Both the position numbers and the translations under genes were made by a program. Of a stretch of DNA of 64,000 nt, positions 1-9,289 are shown in pieces; the first letter of the stretch is position 1; each line of letters starts with the position of its first letter. This DNA is from Jiulongibacter sp966250325 (GTDB taxonomy: Bacteria > Bacteroidota > Bacteroidia > Cytophagales > Spirosomataceae). The stretch lies in the NCBI GenBank assembly GCA_966250325.1, contig CBINGY010000021.1, forward strand, positions 4,152 through 68,151, read 5' to 3'. The notes under the pieces are model-generated. The model was given only the letters and a program-made list of their open reading frames with translations, was not told the DNA's origin and did no database searches.

Positions 1-135
1 CTCATGACCTCACTTCCGGTAGAAGCCTGGTATCGGCTGGCTGCCTGGCTGGCGGTAGGCCTGCTGATTTATTTCGGTTACGGCAGATACCACAGTAAAA
101 TCAACGACTCAGACAGGGAGAATAAGGATAACTAA
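1..135 (+). CDS. Amino-acid permease, C-terminal fragment (partial)
   Basis: The window opens inside a reading frame that ends with TAA at 133-135, leaving 44 residues. The visible tail has a tryptophan-rich amphipathic start, one hydrophobic helix (LAAWLAVGLLIYFGYG) and a charged end. This is how the C-terminus of APC-superfamily cationic amino-acid permeases usually looks: a last helix ending in YGRYHS followed by a short polar tail. The match rests on this tail only, so substrate and subfamily cannot be told. It lies upstream of another amino-acid carrier on the same strand, which fits a transport neighbourhood. Confidence 0.55.
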   Translation, partial: LMTSLPVEAWYRLAAWLAVGLLIYFGYGRYHSKINDSDRENKDN

Positions 136-344
136 CGAATTCTTCACATGTAAACCTATCTGCCCCCAAACCTTGGAGGTCGATAAGAACTCCGGGGTTT
201 ATCGCAGTGACGAGGCGGAGGTTGAATTTACCCTGAAAGGATAAACGAAATATGGTGTATGCGGCTTTTGGCCAAATATTACCCTTAATTGCTCGTATAT
301 TCAATAGATTCCTATATCTTGCCGACTTAATCAACCTAAAAACT

Positions 345-1913
345 ATGCTGGATAAACTGCTACAGTCACCTGAAACTCCGGAGCGTGGACTTGATGAAAT
401 CATTAATGATTGGTTTACCCCGATTGCCGATGCCTGGGGAAGTATAGTTTTATACCGGGTTTTTGATGTTCCTCTGGTCATTATGCTGCTGGTAGGTGGG
501 GCAGTCTTCTTCACCGTGTATTTCGCCTTTATCAATATCCGCCGGTTTCCGCTGGCCATACAGGTGGTACGAGGAAAATACGACGATATTGAGCAGGGTG
601 GAGACCCGATTACCACTCCAAATCTGAACGTAGTTGACGGGGATATCGTGGATACCATCCGCATAGAAGGTCACTCGGGAGAGGTAAGTCACTTTCAGGC
701 ATTAGCCACTGCTGTTTCCGGCACAGTGGGTTTAGGAAACATTGCAGGTGTGGCCCTGGCAATCGCTTTGGGCGGGCCTGGAGCTACCTTCTGGATGATT
801 GTTTGCGGCTTGCTGGGGATGTCTACCAAGTTTGTAGAATGTACCCTCGGTGTGAAATACCGGGATATTGGATCAGATGGTACCGTCTATGGCGGCCCCA
901 TGTATTATATGACCAAAGGGTTTAAGGAACTGGGTCATGCCAAATTCGGAAAAGGTCTCGCTTTGATTTTCGCTTTACTTTGTGTGGGTGCGTCTTTTGG
1001 TGGAGGAAATGCTGCACAGGCTAATCAGGCGGCATCTCAACTAGCGAATATGCTTGGAATGACCGGAGGAAATTCTGGTACGGTCATCGGAGCGGTTTTG
1101 GCAGTGCTGGTGGGTATCGTGATCATTGGCGGAATTAAGCGTATCGCTTCGGTAACCGAAAAGATTGTGCCTTTTATGGCCTTGCTCTATATCGGAGCCA
1201 GTTTGTTTATCATCGTTGCACATTATGATCTGATCGGAGCTGCATTTGGGCAGATATTCTCTCAGGCATTTACTCCGCAGGCAGGGCTTGGAGGTCTTTT
1301 CGGGGTGCTCATTGTAGGATTTCAGCGGGCGGCCTTCTCCAACGAAGCCGGGGCAGGTTCCGCTCCGATTGCTCACTCAGCCGTAAAAACGAAGTATCCG
1401 GCCTCTGAGGGAATCGTGGCATTGCTGGAGCCATTCATTGACACCGTAGTGATTTGTACTATGACAGCTCTGGTGATTATCATTTATAACATGCAGGGTA
1501 TTTTTGAATACGGCAGCGGCAATGTGGTGATCAACGGTCAGTCGGTGGAAGGATCGGTTCTTACCTCTATGGCTTTCGCAGATGTGATCCCCTGGTTTCC
1601 GTATATCCTTACCATTTCTATCGTTTTGTTTGCTATTTCTACGATGATCAGCTGGTCGTATTACGGCCTGCAGGCGTGGATGTATCTTTTTGGTAAAAGC
1701 AAAATGGCAGACCTGGCGTATAAAATTCTTTTTCTGATTTTTATTGTGATTGGGTCGGCAGCAAATATGAGTGCGGTATGGGGTTTCTCAGATGCCATGA
1801 TTCTGGCTTTAGTGTTTCCAAATATGATTGCCCTGTTTTTCCTGTTTCCACGGGTGAAAGAAGAACTGAACCGCTATCTGGCTGCCATAAAGGTAAAGCG
1901 TTTCTTTAAATAA
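345..1913 (+). CDS. Sodium:alanine symporter family (AGCS) protein
   Basis: An inner-membrane carrier of about 522 residues that takes up alanine or glycine with sodium. Family marks seen: GGPGATFWM, a PMYYMTKGF segment and the highly conserved FQRAAFSNEAGAGSAPIAHS, with about ten hydrophobic helices spread over the protein. The frame is open from an ATG at 252, but the extra 31 residues (MVYAAFGQILPL...) are unlike the family. Starting at the ATG at 345 gives the usual amphipathic opening MLDKLLQSPETPERGLDEI before the first helix, so I chose that start; 252 remains possible. It is followed directly by a strong hairpin terminator. The substrate is inferred from family only. Confidence 0.9.
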   Translation: MLDKLLQSPETPERGLDEIINDWFTPIADAWGSIVLYRVFDVPLVIMLLVGGAVFFTVYFAFINIRRFPLAIQVVRGKYDDIEQGGDPITTPNLNVVDGDIVDTIRIEGHSGEVSHFQALATAVSGTVGLGNIAGVALAIALGGPGATFWMIVCGLLGMSTKFVECTLGVKYRDIGSDGTVYGGPMYYMTKGFKELGHAKFGKGLALIFALLCVGASFGGGNAAQANQAASQLANMLGMTGGNSGTVIGAVLAVLVGIVIIGGIKRIASVTEKIVPFMALLYIGASLFIIVAHYDLIGAAFGQIFSQAFTPQAGLGGLFGVLIVGFQRAAFSNEAGAGSAPIAHSAVKTKYPASEGIVALLEPFIDTVVICTMTALVIIIYNMQGIFEYGSGNVVINGQSVEGSVLTSMAFADVIPWFPYILTISIVLFAISTMISWSYYGLQAWMYLFGKSKMADLAYKILFLIFIVIGSAANMSAVWGFSDAMILALVFPNMIALFFLFPRVKEELNRYLAAIKVKRFFK

Positions 1914-1953
1914 GAGCAGTTACTACAGAGCGTATCTTCAGTCAATTAAATAG

Positions 1954-1981
1954 AAAGCCCGGGGTCAATACCCCGGGCTTT
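1954..1981. terminator. Bidirectional rho-independent terminator
   Basis: A perfect 11-bp stem (AAAGCCCGGGG / CCCCGGGCTTT) closes a six-base loop TCAATA. It lies between the convergent symporter gene and the class IV aminotransferase gene. A/T runs flank the stem on both sides, so it can serve both strands. Confidence 0.9.
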
Positions 1982-2016
1982 ATCTCTTTCAAACAACGGT
2001 ATAATTCAGGATGATT

Positions 2017-2832
2017 TCAGAAATAGTGCTCGTCAATATACTTCTGGAAAAGGTCTTTCAAATCTCTGGTCAGCTCCCCGGGTTTTCCGTCCTGAACCGG
2101 TTTCTTATCGATGGAAGTAATTCCTAATACCTGTTTGGTGCTGGAGGTGGTGAAAACCTCATCGGCTGTAAAGAGTTCTTCCACTTTTACGGGACGTTCT
2201 TCTATCCCATACCTCTCCCTGGCCAGATCCAGTACCAGTTTCCGGCTTATCCCGTGGAGTATCCCGGCTTTGGGAGTAATCAATACCTTGTTTTTCACCA
2301 GAAACACATTGCTTCGGCTGAGTTCGTATAGGTATCCGTTATAACAATAGAGGAAATCTTCCGTCTGGCTGTCTTTTTTTTCCAGAAGTAAATATTTGTA
2401 ATCGGTGGTCTTAACCTCGGGAAGATCACGCATATACTGCCGGGTTTCTACATGAAGACCTTCGTCGTATTTTTTGACAGGTGTTTCACGCAGAGGTTCA
2501 GAAAGCAGGAACAGGTTGCTATGTGGAGCATCTATGCTGTTTTCGCTAAATCCGCCCGTTAAAAGCATACGAATGGCCACTTCGCCGGGCGATCTGGAAA
2601 TAAGCTCCTGAATAACCGGTAAGGCTTCTTCTTTCTTCAAGGGTATCTCCAGACGCATTATCCTGGCCGAATTGACAAACCTTTCCCAGTACCAGTCCCA
2701 CTGAAAAGGCCTGCGGTTATAGGTTCTGAAATAGTCAAAAAGCCCATATCCGCGTAGCAGACCCAGGTCATTGACCTGAATGGAAAAATTTTCCGGATTT
2801 CTGAAGTCTCCGTTAAACCAGACAGCGTGCAT
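2017..2832 (-). CDS. Aminotransferase class IV (PLP)
   Basis: A 271-residue fold-type IV PLP enzyme of the BCAT / D-amino-acid transaminase / aminodeoxychorismate lyase superfamily. Seen: the N-terminal VNDLGLLRGYGLFDYFRTY, a catalytic-lysine segment VKTTDYKYLLLE around residue 140, the ELSRSNVFLV glutamate motif, and TPKAGILHGISRK followed by DEVFTTSSTK. The length suits aminodeoxychorismate lyase (pabC) or a small BCAT-like enzyme. The substrate cannot be settled from these motifs, and no folate or branched-chain genes adjoin it. It is a single gene convergent with the symporter and divergent from the DUF349 gene, with its own -7 box at 2862-2869. Confidence 0.85.
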   Translation of the reverse strand: MHAVWFNGDFRNPENFSIQVNDLGLLRGYGLFDYFRTYNRRPFQWDWYWERFVNSARIMRLEIPLKKEEALPVIQELISRSPGEVAIRMLLTGGFSENSIDAPHSNLFLLSEPLRETPVKKYDEGLHVETRQYMRDLPEVKTTDYKYLLLEKKDSQTEDFLYCYNGYLYELSRSNVFLVKNKVLITPKAGILHGISRKLVLDLARERYGIEERPVKVEELFTADEVFTTSSTKQVLGITSIDKKPVQDGKPGELTRDLKDLFQKYIDEHYF

Positions 2833-2861
2833 TCGGTGTTTTAATTTTTGATGAGTTACCC

Positions 2862-2869
2862 CAAACTTA
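2862..2869 (-). promoter_or_regulatory. Bacteroidota -7 box for the aminotransferase gene
   Basis: On the minus strand this reads TAAGTTTG, an exact match to TAnnTTTG. It ends 29 bases before the aminotransferase ATG, giving a leader of about 25 nt. I see no clear -33 TTG. Confidence 0.5.
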
Positions 2870-2891
2870 TTTAATTTATTGACTCATACGG

Positions 2892-2899
2892 TAGGTTTG
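2892..2899 (+). promoter_or_regulatory. Bacteroidota -7 box for the DUF349 gene run
   Basis: TAGGTTTG matches TAnnTTTG exactly and lies back to back with the minus-strand box at 2862-2869. The leader to the ATG at 2984 would be about 80 nt. Confidence 0.5.
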
Positions 2900-2983
2900 C
2901 TTTGTATTCTTCGAAAAAAACTGCGAGTTTTACGATTTACTATGATCAACCAACATAGCCAATTACAATCACAATAATTAACC

Positions 2984-4261
2984 ATGGATGGTATTACACT
3001 AGAGAACGAATACGCTTACATCAAAGACGGTAAGGTATTTTTAAAAGGGTATTTGGATATGCCCAACAGACAAATTGGAGAAGTAAAAAGAACGGATGAA
3101 GAGGCTTTCCAATACTTTACAAACCGCTACGATATTGCGGTGAAAAAGGTTACTGAGCTCGAAAAAGAGATAGACGAAGCTCAGAATAAAGGATCCTATC
3201 TCACCAAGCTGCTTCAGCTTCGTAAACGCCTGCTCAATTTTGATGGCATAGGTGATTTTATGCCTTTGCTTAAAAAACTGGACATTAAAGAGGCGTATCT
3301 CAATGGTCTGATTGAAGTTAATCAGAAAAACAACCTGAAAATTAAACGGGAGCTACTGGAAGATACCCGAAAGTATGCCAAAACGGATGATTGGGGACCT
3401 GCCTCTGATAAACTTCAGGAAATTCGCACCAAATGGATACGCACGGGGCCTGTTTATGATGAGACCAATGATGCGATGGAGGAGGAGTTCAAAGAACTTC
3501 AGGATTCCTTTTATCAGCGTAGAAAAGTCTTCTATGAAGAGCAAAACCGCATTATTGATGAAAATAAGGCGGCCTACGAAAAACTTATTGCGGATGCCAA
3601 TGCCCTGCATTCCCGTTCAGACTGGGATGAGGCCTTTGAAGATCTGAAAAAGATGCAACAGGCCTGGAAGACCATCGGGCCGGTTCCGCCTAAAATGCTG
3701 AAAGGTCTTTTCAAGAACTTTAAGCGTGCCACTTCTGCCTGGTATGAGAAATATTGCCGGGTGAAAGGCATTCAGACCAAACGCCGGGTAGATCCGCGGG
3801 TGGAGGCTCAGCAGAAGATGATGCGTGAAGCGGAAAGGCTGTGTCTGGCAGAGAACGAAGCGATTTTTGACGCTACCACCAAGGCCAAGGTATTGCTTAA
3901 CGAATGGAAGAATATTCGGGTACCTGCAAACATGGCTGACAGGAATGTGGCCGAGCGTTTCCGTGCTGCCTGCGATAAGATTTTTGAGCTAAGCTATCTG
4001 ATGAAGGTGGTAGGCAGAAAAAATCCAACCTTCAGCTTCCTTGATGATATGCAGAAAGATCTGGTGAAGTACCGCGAAATGGAAAGTATTGTTCGCCGTG
4101 CCCGTACTGACCTGGAAGACCTGGAAAGAAACAGCATGGCTTCTGCTACCGGTGATCCTGAAATGGATCGCATGATGTATAACAATCTGAAAACTCAGAA
4201 AAGAAAACTATTGATGAAGGAGATTATCCTGGAGGAACTCCGTCAGAAAGCATATAACTAA
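2984..4261 (+). CDS. DUF349 domain-containing protein
   Basis: A 425-residue, highly charged, predicted cytoplasmic helical protein. It carries repeated DUF349 units recognisable by the W-x(n)-TGPV and W-x-TIGPVPP signatures (WIRTGPVYDETND near residue 150, WKTIGPVPPKMLKGLFKNF near residue 232, and a weaker WKNIRVPANMADRNVAERF near residue 307). The family is widespread in Bacteroidota but has no firmly known function; the repeats form helical bundles. The stop codon overlaps the start of the next gene (TAATG), so the two are probably translationally coupled. Nothing in the sequence links it directly to glycan synthesis. Confidence 0.85.
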   Translation: MDGITLENEYAYIKDGKVFLKGYLDMPNRQIGEVKRTDEEAFQYFTNRYDIAVKKVTELEKEIDEAQNKGSYLTKLLQLRKRLLNFDGIGDFMPLLKKLDIKEAYLNGLIEVNQKNNLKIKRELLEDTRKYAKTDDWGPASDKLQEIRTKWIRTGPVYDETNDAMEEEFKELQDSFYQRRKVFYEEQNRIIDENKAAYEKLIADANALHSRSDWDEAFEDLKKMQQAWKTIGPVPPKMLKGLFKNFKRATSAWYEKYCRVKGIQTKRRVDPRVEAQQKMMREAERLCLAENEAIFDATTKAKVLLNEWKNIRVPANMADRNVAERFRAACDKIFELSYLMKVVGRKNPTFSFLDDMQKDLVKYREMESIVRRARTDLEDLERNSMASATGDPEMDRMMYNNLKTQKRKLLMKEIILEELRQKAYN

Positions 4262-6267
4262 TGTTGTTTATTTTTCTACTCCTTTTTCTTTGGGTAGTAC
4301 ACAGAATAAGCCTTTTGCTTGCAGAAGGCTTTTCTCATTATATACTGGTATTTTTTTTACTGGTTACGGGCACGCTCATACCTGTTGGTTACCTGCTTTC
4401 TGAACTCAATCTTACAGGCTCTCCGGGTGCATGGGGCGTAGCCTGTTCGCTTTTTCCCATTCTTTTTTATCTGGGAATCAAACGGAAAAGCGAATACGTA
4501 AAGCTGAACCTTCGGGAATCGGTGAAAAGTGCCGTTTCTGAGCTCAGGGAGCAGTTTTCTGCCCTTTCAATGCCTCAGAAACTCGCACTTGGAATACTGG
4601 CTTTCGCTTTTTTTGTGACTGCTCTGATCAATCTGGTAGTGCTGGTGGTAGCGTATCCGAATGAATGGGACAGCATGACCGGGCATCTGGTGAAATGTGC
4701 GTATTATATTCAGAACGGGAACATGAACCGGCTTCAGGGAACTTCCTGGACCATTGACTTTTACCCGAATTCTCTTCCCTCCTTGCAGATTTTCGGTTAT
4801 TATCTGGCGGGAGAAAAGGGCTTCAAGCTCATTCATTATTTTTCCTACTGGATGGTAGCGGTGAGTACCTATGCCATTAGCAGAAAGCTGACTATCAGTC
4901 GCATAGGCTCTTTCCTGGCTGCTCTTATTGCGGCCTTACTTCCATCGGCTCTCATTCAGGCGGTTACCACTGAAACGGATATCGTTCAGTCGGCCTACCT
5001 GGGTCTGGTAGTTTTCAGTTTGCTTCAGCTAAAAGACCGTTCAGACTGGAAAACGATCGGATTGGCCCTACTTGCGGTGTGCGTCTGGATTTCCCATAAA
5101 GTCACTTTTATGCTGATTGGTCCGGCCGTGGCTGTGATCGGGTTGTATGTGATTTGGGGGAATAAGGCACTTCGCAAAAGATTGCCACTATCGATGGTAC
5201 TTTTTGCTCTCGGAATTGGCATTTATGTTCTACCTAACGGCTATCTGGCTAATGTAAAAGAGGTTGGGGAGCTCAGATTAGGGGCACTTTCTGCTCCTCC
5301 CGAAGTAATGAACTGGCATGGCATTGAACATTACAGCAGTTCAGAGAAACTACTCAACTTCCAACTCAATCTGGTACGCTATTCCTCCGATTTCCTGCAA
5401 TTGGACGGCATTCGCAATACCCAATGGGGTGAAGAGGTAAACGAGGTTTTCCGAAGAATACCAAACAGTTTATTCTCGCGGTTTAACCCCGAAAGAAATC
5501 AATTCTGGGTGGTGTTTCCGTTTGAGATGATGGGAAATCGTCAGATGGGATTTTTTGTGGAACGGCCCTACTGGGGAATCATCAGTTTTGCTTTGGTGCT
5601 CCCCGTGGCTGTCTGGCTGCTTTTTCGTTTTTTCGGGAATAGAAAACGAGAACCGGAATGGACCCTGCCGGTGCTCTTCCTCCTGGCAGCCGGGCTTCAT
5701 TTCGCCTCCCTGAGCTATTCGGCCCCTTACGATCCCATCAAGGGAAGGTATTTCATGAACATGGCTGTTTGGTGCCTTCCGCTGCTGGGGTATCTACTGA
5801 ACTGGAGAAAAGCGGGGATCTATCTGCTGATTTGCTCGGCAATTATTGCACTCACCGCCCTATTAACCCTCACTCACCGGAATCTTTACCCCTTATCCGG
5901 TAAAGAATCAATCTTCAGAACCAGCCGGGTGGAGCAGCTCACCATCACAAGGCCCGAATTTACAGATTCCTATCAGAAATTTGAGGAATTGGTACCGGCA
6001 GATGCCCGGGTGGCGGTGGCCTGTCAACAGGAGCATGAGGATTACATTTATCCGCTCTGGGGAAAGGAATTCCAAAGGCATATCACGCCGTTGCATCCGT
6101 TCCGGTCAAAAACGGTGAAACCTATACCATCAGGAACCGACTTTCTGTTTTATTCGGAGGGGGTCATTCCTTACCGGGAAGGAGATATACTATTGGGGAA
6201 AGGAGATCAAACCCCCGATACCCCTGTGCCGGAAAGTAAATTTTATCTGAGAAAGCTGGTCAAATAA
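4261..6267 (+). CDS. GT39-like polytopic membrane glycosyltransferase (hypothetical)
   Basis: A 668-residue membrane protein with about a dozen hydrophobic segments and a soluble C-terminal tail of about 120 residues. After the third or fourth helix it has YPNEWDSMTGHLVKC, an acidic loop with E135 and D137 of the sort found in the first periplasmic loop of GT39/ArnT/PMT-type enzymes that use polyprenyl-phosphate sugars. It is followed by a FYPNSLPSLQ segment and a TETDIVQSAYLG stretch. This supports a GT-C fold but not a substrate. It starts on the stop codon of the DUF349 gene (TAATG) and precedes the ACP/KAS III group, so a part in building a lipid-linked or surface glycan is a fair inference. 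Confidence 0.6.
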   Translation: MLFIFLLLFLWVVHRISLLLAEGFSHYILVFFLLVTGTLIPVGYLLSELNLTGSPGAWGVACSLFPILFYLGIKRKSEYVKLNLRESVKSAVSELREQFSALSMPQKLALGILAFAFFVTALINLVVLVVAYPNEWDSMTGHLVKCAYYIQNGNMNRLQGTSWTIDFYPNSLPSLQIFGYYLAGEKGFKLIHYFSYWMVAVSTYAISRKLTISRIGSFLAALIAALLPSALIQAVTTETDIVQSAYLGLVVFSLLQLKDRSDWKTIGLALLAVCVWISHKVTFMLIGPAVAVIGLYVIWGNKALRKRLPLSMVLFALGIGIYVLPNGYLANVKEVGELRLGALSAPPEVMNWHGIEHYSSSEKLLNFQLNLVRYSSDFLQLDGIRNTQWGEEVNEVFRRIPNSLFSRFNPERNQFWVVFPFEMMGNRQMGFFVERPYWGIISFALVLPVAVWLLFRFFGNRKREPEWTLPVLFLLAAGLHFASLSYSAPYDPIKGRYFMNMAVWCLPLLGYLLNWRKAGIYLLICSAIIALTALLTLTHRNLYPLSGKESIFRTSRVEQLTITRPEFTDSYQKFEELVPADARVAVACQQEHEDYIYPLWGKEFQRHITPLHPFRSKTVKPIPSGTDFLFYSEGVIPYREGDILLGKGDQTPDTPVPESKFYLRKLVK

Positions 6268-6272
6268 GCCAT

Positions 6273-6306
6273 TTGGTAAAACTTCTTTTGAATTTCTGTA
6301 GTTTTG
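6273..6306 (+). promoter_or_regulatory. Promoter for the ACP/KAS III run
   Basis: A -33-like TTTG at 6273-6276 and an exact -7 box TAGTTTTG at 6299-6306 are separated by 22 bases. The box ends 21 bases before the ACP ATG, so transcription would start near 6311. The acyl genes may therefore be transcribed apart from the two genes upstream. Confidence 0.55.
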
Positions 6307-6327
6307 CTATCCATAATAGATACCGCA

Positions 6328-6558
6328 ATGAACCAGGAAGAATTTATCAGATTGTTTGCTGAGCAATTTGACGACACCGACCCCGCCGAGATTACCGCAG
6401 ATACTGAATTCAGACAGCTGGAGGAATGGGACTCCATGGTGGCCTTAATGGTAATCGCCATGGTAGATGAGGAGTACAACGTCAAAATCAGTGGCGAGGA
6501 TATCCGAAGCTCAACCACGCTGGCTGACCTCATGCAGATCGTTGAATCAAAAAAATAA
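6328..6558 (+). CDS. Acyl carrier protein
   Basis: A 76-residue acidic four-helix carrier protein. The 4'-phosphopantetheine attachment site is Ser36 in LEEWDSMVALM; the W before D-S-M is typical of pathway-dedicated ACPs rather than the housekeeping AcpP (which has DSLD). The frame extends upstream to a TTG at 6304, but that codon lies inside the likely -7 box, so the ATG at 6328 is the better start. It sits 3 bases before the first KAS III gene, so it probably carries the acyl chain these enzymes make or transfer in this cluster. Confidence 0.9.
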   Translation: MNQEEFIRLFAEQFDDTDPAEITADTEFRQLEEWDSMVALMVIAMVDEEYNVKISGEDIRSSTTLADLMQIVESKK

Positions 6559-6561
6559 CCT

Positions 6562-7626
6562 ATGTCTTTTCTCGAAATCAGTAAGGTGCGTATCTCAGGT
6601 ATGGCAGCCACCGTGCCTGCCAGAAGAATGGATAACCTGAATGATCCACTGGTTTCTGATGGGGAGAAAATCCTCAAAAACGTAGGGATCAGATACAGGC
6701 ATACGGCCACCGATCAACAATGTGCCTCCGATTTATGTTTTGATGCCGCTAAAAGACTTCTTTCCGATTTGAATTGGTCTCCTTCAGGGATCAGTTGCCT
6801 CATTTTTGTAAGGCAAACCCCGGATTATCTTTTGCCGGCTTCCTCCACGGAGCTTCAAAACCGGCTGGGTCTGCCTCAGGAAAGTTTTGCTCTGGATGTG
6901 GCCATGGGATGCAGCGGGTTTATCTATGGCCTGAGTACTATCACGGCCTTAATGCAGAGCGGACATTTTAAAAAAGGATTGCTTCTGGTGGGCGATACCA
7001 TTTCGCGAACCTGCTCCCCCTCAGATAAAAGTACGTATCCGTTGTTTGGAGATGCCGGCGTGGCTATAGCTCTGGAATATGACGAAAATGCCACGGCCAT
7101 GAAATTCAGTTTTCATACGGATGGCAGCGGAAAAGAGGCGATCATAGTGCCTGCAGGTGGATTCAGAGAGCCTTTTTCGGCAGAATCTTTACAACCGGTC
7201 GAAGTAGAAGATGGAATTTCACGATCACGTGCCCAGCTGGCTTTGGAGGGAATGGATGTCTTTACGTTTGGCATCAGCAAGGCCCCGCAAAGTGTGAATG
7301 AATTACTCACTCATTTTGAGATTGACCCGGAGAAGGTGGATTATTTCGCTTTTCATCAGGCCAATCTGTTTATGAACGAAAAGATCCGGAAAAAACTAAA
7401 GATCGAAGAAGCCAAAGTACCGTATTCGCTGGAGCAATTCGGAAATACGAGCTCGGCAACCATACCGCTTACGCTGATTGCCAATTGCAGCGACGAATTA
7501 CGTTCCAAACCCCTTCGACTCATCGGCTGCGGGTTTGGTGTGGGGCTGTCCTGGGGATCGGTGTATCTGGAGACGCAGCCCATGATCATTTCTGAAATAG
7601 GGTACCTCGACGAATTACCTTCATGA
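6562..7626 (+). CDS. 3-oxoacyl-ACP synthase III family protein (first copy)
   Basis: A 354-residue thiolase-fold condensing enzyme. The KAS III triad is complete: Cys117 in AMGCSGFIYG, His265 in FHQAN, Asn295 in FGNTSSATIP. It is about 27 residues longer than the second copy. Housekeeping FabH starts fatty acids from acetyl-CoA; this one is encoded between an ACP and glycan genes, so it more likely builds or transfers a special short acyl group. Its last codons overlap the next KAS III gene by ATGA, so the two are coupled and might work as a pair. Confidence 0.88.
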   Translation: MSFLEISKVRISGMAATVPARRMDNLNDPLVSDGEKILKNVGIRYRHTATDQQCASDLCFDAAKRLLSDLNWSPSGISCLIFVRQTPDYLLPASSTELQNRLGLPQESFALDVAMGCSGFIYGLSTITALMQSGHFKKGLLLVGDTISRTCSPSDKSTYPLFGDAGVAIALEYDENATAMKFSFHTDGSGKEAIIVPAGGFREPFSAESLQPVEVEDGISRSRAQLALEGMDVFTFGISKAPQSVNELLTHFEIDPEKVDYFAFHQANLFMNEKIRKKLKIEEAKVPYSLEQFGNTSSATIPLTLIANCSDELRSKPLRLIGCGFGVGLSWGSVYLETQPMIISEIGYLDELPS

Positions 7627-8606
7627 AAGCATACTTAAAAGCGATTTCCTATTATCTGCCAGAGAGGGTTCTTGCCAACGAAGAACTGGTTCACGAGTTT
7701 CCGGAATGGACGGTAGAAAAGGTGGCCAAAAAAGTGGGCATCAATGAACGCCACCTGGCGGCTCCCGATGAGTTTGTATCCGATATGGCCGTTAAGGCAG
7801 GTCAAAAGCTCTTTGATGAGCATGGCATAGATAAATCTTCCGTTGACTTCATTCTGCTCTGCACACAAAGTCCCGATTATTTTTTGCCAACCACCGCATG
7901 TATCGTTCAGGACAGGCTGGGCTTATCCACCTCAACCGGTGCCCTGGATTTTAATCAGGGTTGCAGTGGATTTGTCTATGGATTGTCTTTGGCAAAAGGT
8001 TTGATCTACGCAGGAGTGGCTAAGAATGTACTGCTGATTACCTCGGAGGTGTACAGCAAGCACATGCATCCCTCAGACAAAGGAAACCGCACCATCTTTG
8101 GCGATGCAGCCGCAGCGGCTTTGATCTCCGGGGAAGGACGTGCAGAAATCAGGGAATTCGTACTGGGAACAGACGGCAGCGGCTATGACAATCTGATTGT
8201 GAAAAACGGAGGGTTGAGAGCACCAAAGAAAAGTACGGAAGATGCGACCGATCCTGACGACTACCTCTTCATGAACGGAGCGGGCGTCTTCAATTTTACG
8301 CAGGATGCGGTACCGGGTCTCGTGGAAGAAACGATGGCCAAAAACAATATTTCGGGAGTAGAAAATCTTGAATGGTTTGTTTTTCATCAGGCCAATTCCT
8401 TTATGTTGAATCACCTAAGAAAGAAAATCGGGATCGAAGAAGACCGTTTTCTGATGTATATGGAAAACTGTGGCAACACGGTATCTTCTACCATTCCGAT
8501 TGTTTTGAAAGAACATTGGCCGGTCTTTAAAACCGGAGAAAGAGCTCTGCTCGCGGGGTTTGGAGTAGGGTATTCCTGGGGAGCCGTGGTTATTGAGTTT
8601 CATTAA
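7623..8606 (+). CDS. 3-oxoacyl-ACP synthase III family protein (second copy)
   Basis: A 327-residue KAS III enzyme with an intact triad: Cys114 in NQGCSGFVYG, His255 in FHQANSF, Asn285 in CGNTVSST. It resembles the preceding gene throughout, so the two are probably ancient tandem duplicates, but they differ in the substrate-side loops. The start ATG lies inside the stop of the first copy. Tandem KAS III genes beside an ACP and an acyltransferase are seen in surface-polysaccharide clusters. The acyl product cannot be read from the sequence. Confidence 0.88.
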   Translation: MKAYLKAISYYLPERVLANEELVHEFPEWTVEKVAKKVGINERHLAAPDEFVSDMAVKAGQKLFDEHGIDKSSVDFILLCTQSPDYFLPTTACIVQDRLGLSTSTGALDFNQGCSGFVYGLSLAKGLIYAGVAKNVLLITSEVYSKHMHPSDKGNRTIFGDAAAAALISGEGRAEIREFVLGTDGSGYDNLIVKNGGLRAPKKSTEDATDPDDYLFMNGAGVFNFTQDAVPGLVEETMAKNNISGVENLEWFVFHQANSFMLNHLRKKIGIEEDRFLMYMENCGNTVSSTIPIVLKEHWPVFKTGERALLAGFGVGYSWGAVVIEFH

Positions 8607-8646
8607 ATAGCGTACATACGAAAGGGATTCAGTCAAAACAATAAGA

Positions 8647-9285
8647 ATGAAGAATCTGGTCATCATTGGTGCCCGCGGGTTTGGTCGTGAAGTATATGAC
8701 CTTGCCACGAATACGCAGGCTTTTCTCGACGGAGAGTTTCAGATAAAAGGTTTTCTGGATGATAAATCAGATGCCCTGGAGCCCTTTCAGGGGTATCCGC
8801 CTATTCTTGGAGCGGTGGAAACCTATGAAATAGCCAAAGACGATGTGTTTGTATGTGCCCTGGGTGCGGTGGAATCCAAGAAAAAGTATGCTGAAATGAT
8901 TTTGGAAAAGGGAGGGGAGTTTATCAATCTGGTGGATCTCAAAGCTCATGTGCGTTCAGATATACGTCATCTGAAAGGGGTGCTCATCTTTTCCTTTGTC
9001 TTTGTCTCGGTAGATGTCACGCTCTCCGACTTTGTGTCGCTTCAGCACTTTTCCTGTCTGGGGCACGACGCCCGGGTGGGCAGGTGGTGTCACATGGGAT
9101 CATACTCGGCCATTCTGGGTTATACCGTTCTGGAAGATGAAGTGACCTTGCAAACGGCCTCCAAAGTGGTGCCTCACAAAACCGTTGGCAAGGGGGCTTT
9201 TGTAGGAGCCGGCTCGCTGGTACTCAAAAATGTAAAACCTGGTACGTCGGTTTTCGGCACGCCCGCAACCCCCATGCAGCTCTGA
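8647..9285 (+). CDS. NeuD/PglD-type sugar O- or N-acyltransferase
   Basis: A 212-residue protein. An N-terminal Rossmann-like PglD domain (VIIGARGFGREVYDLA) is followed by a left-handed beta-helix of hexapeptide repeats from about residue 100 to 200 (GRWCHMGSYSAILGYTVLEDE and after), ending in VFGTPATPM. Members move an acetyl or longer acyl group from acyl-CoA or acyl-ACP to an amino or hydroxyl group of a nucleotide-activated sugar. Behind an ACP and two KAS III genes, the donor here may be acyl-ACP; that is inference from position. The GT2 gene follows 4 bases later. Confidence 0.85.
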   Translation: MKNLVIIGARGFGREVYDLATNTQAFLDGEFQIKGFLDDKSDALEPFQGYPPILGAVETYEIAKDDVFVCALGAVESKKKYAEMILEKGGEFINLVDLKAHVRSDIRHLKGVLIFSFVFVSVDVTLSDFVSLQHFSCLGHDARVGRWCHMGSYSAILGYTVLEDEVTLQTASKVVPHKTVGKGAFVGAGSLVLKNVKPGTSVFGTPATPMQL

Positions 9286-9289
9286 TCCT

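Noticed and set aside
252..344. N-terminal extension of the sodium:alanine symporter
   Set aside because: The 31 residues do not resemble the family and the ATG at 345 gives the usual N-terminus.
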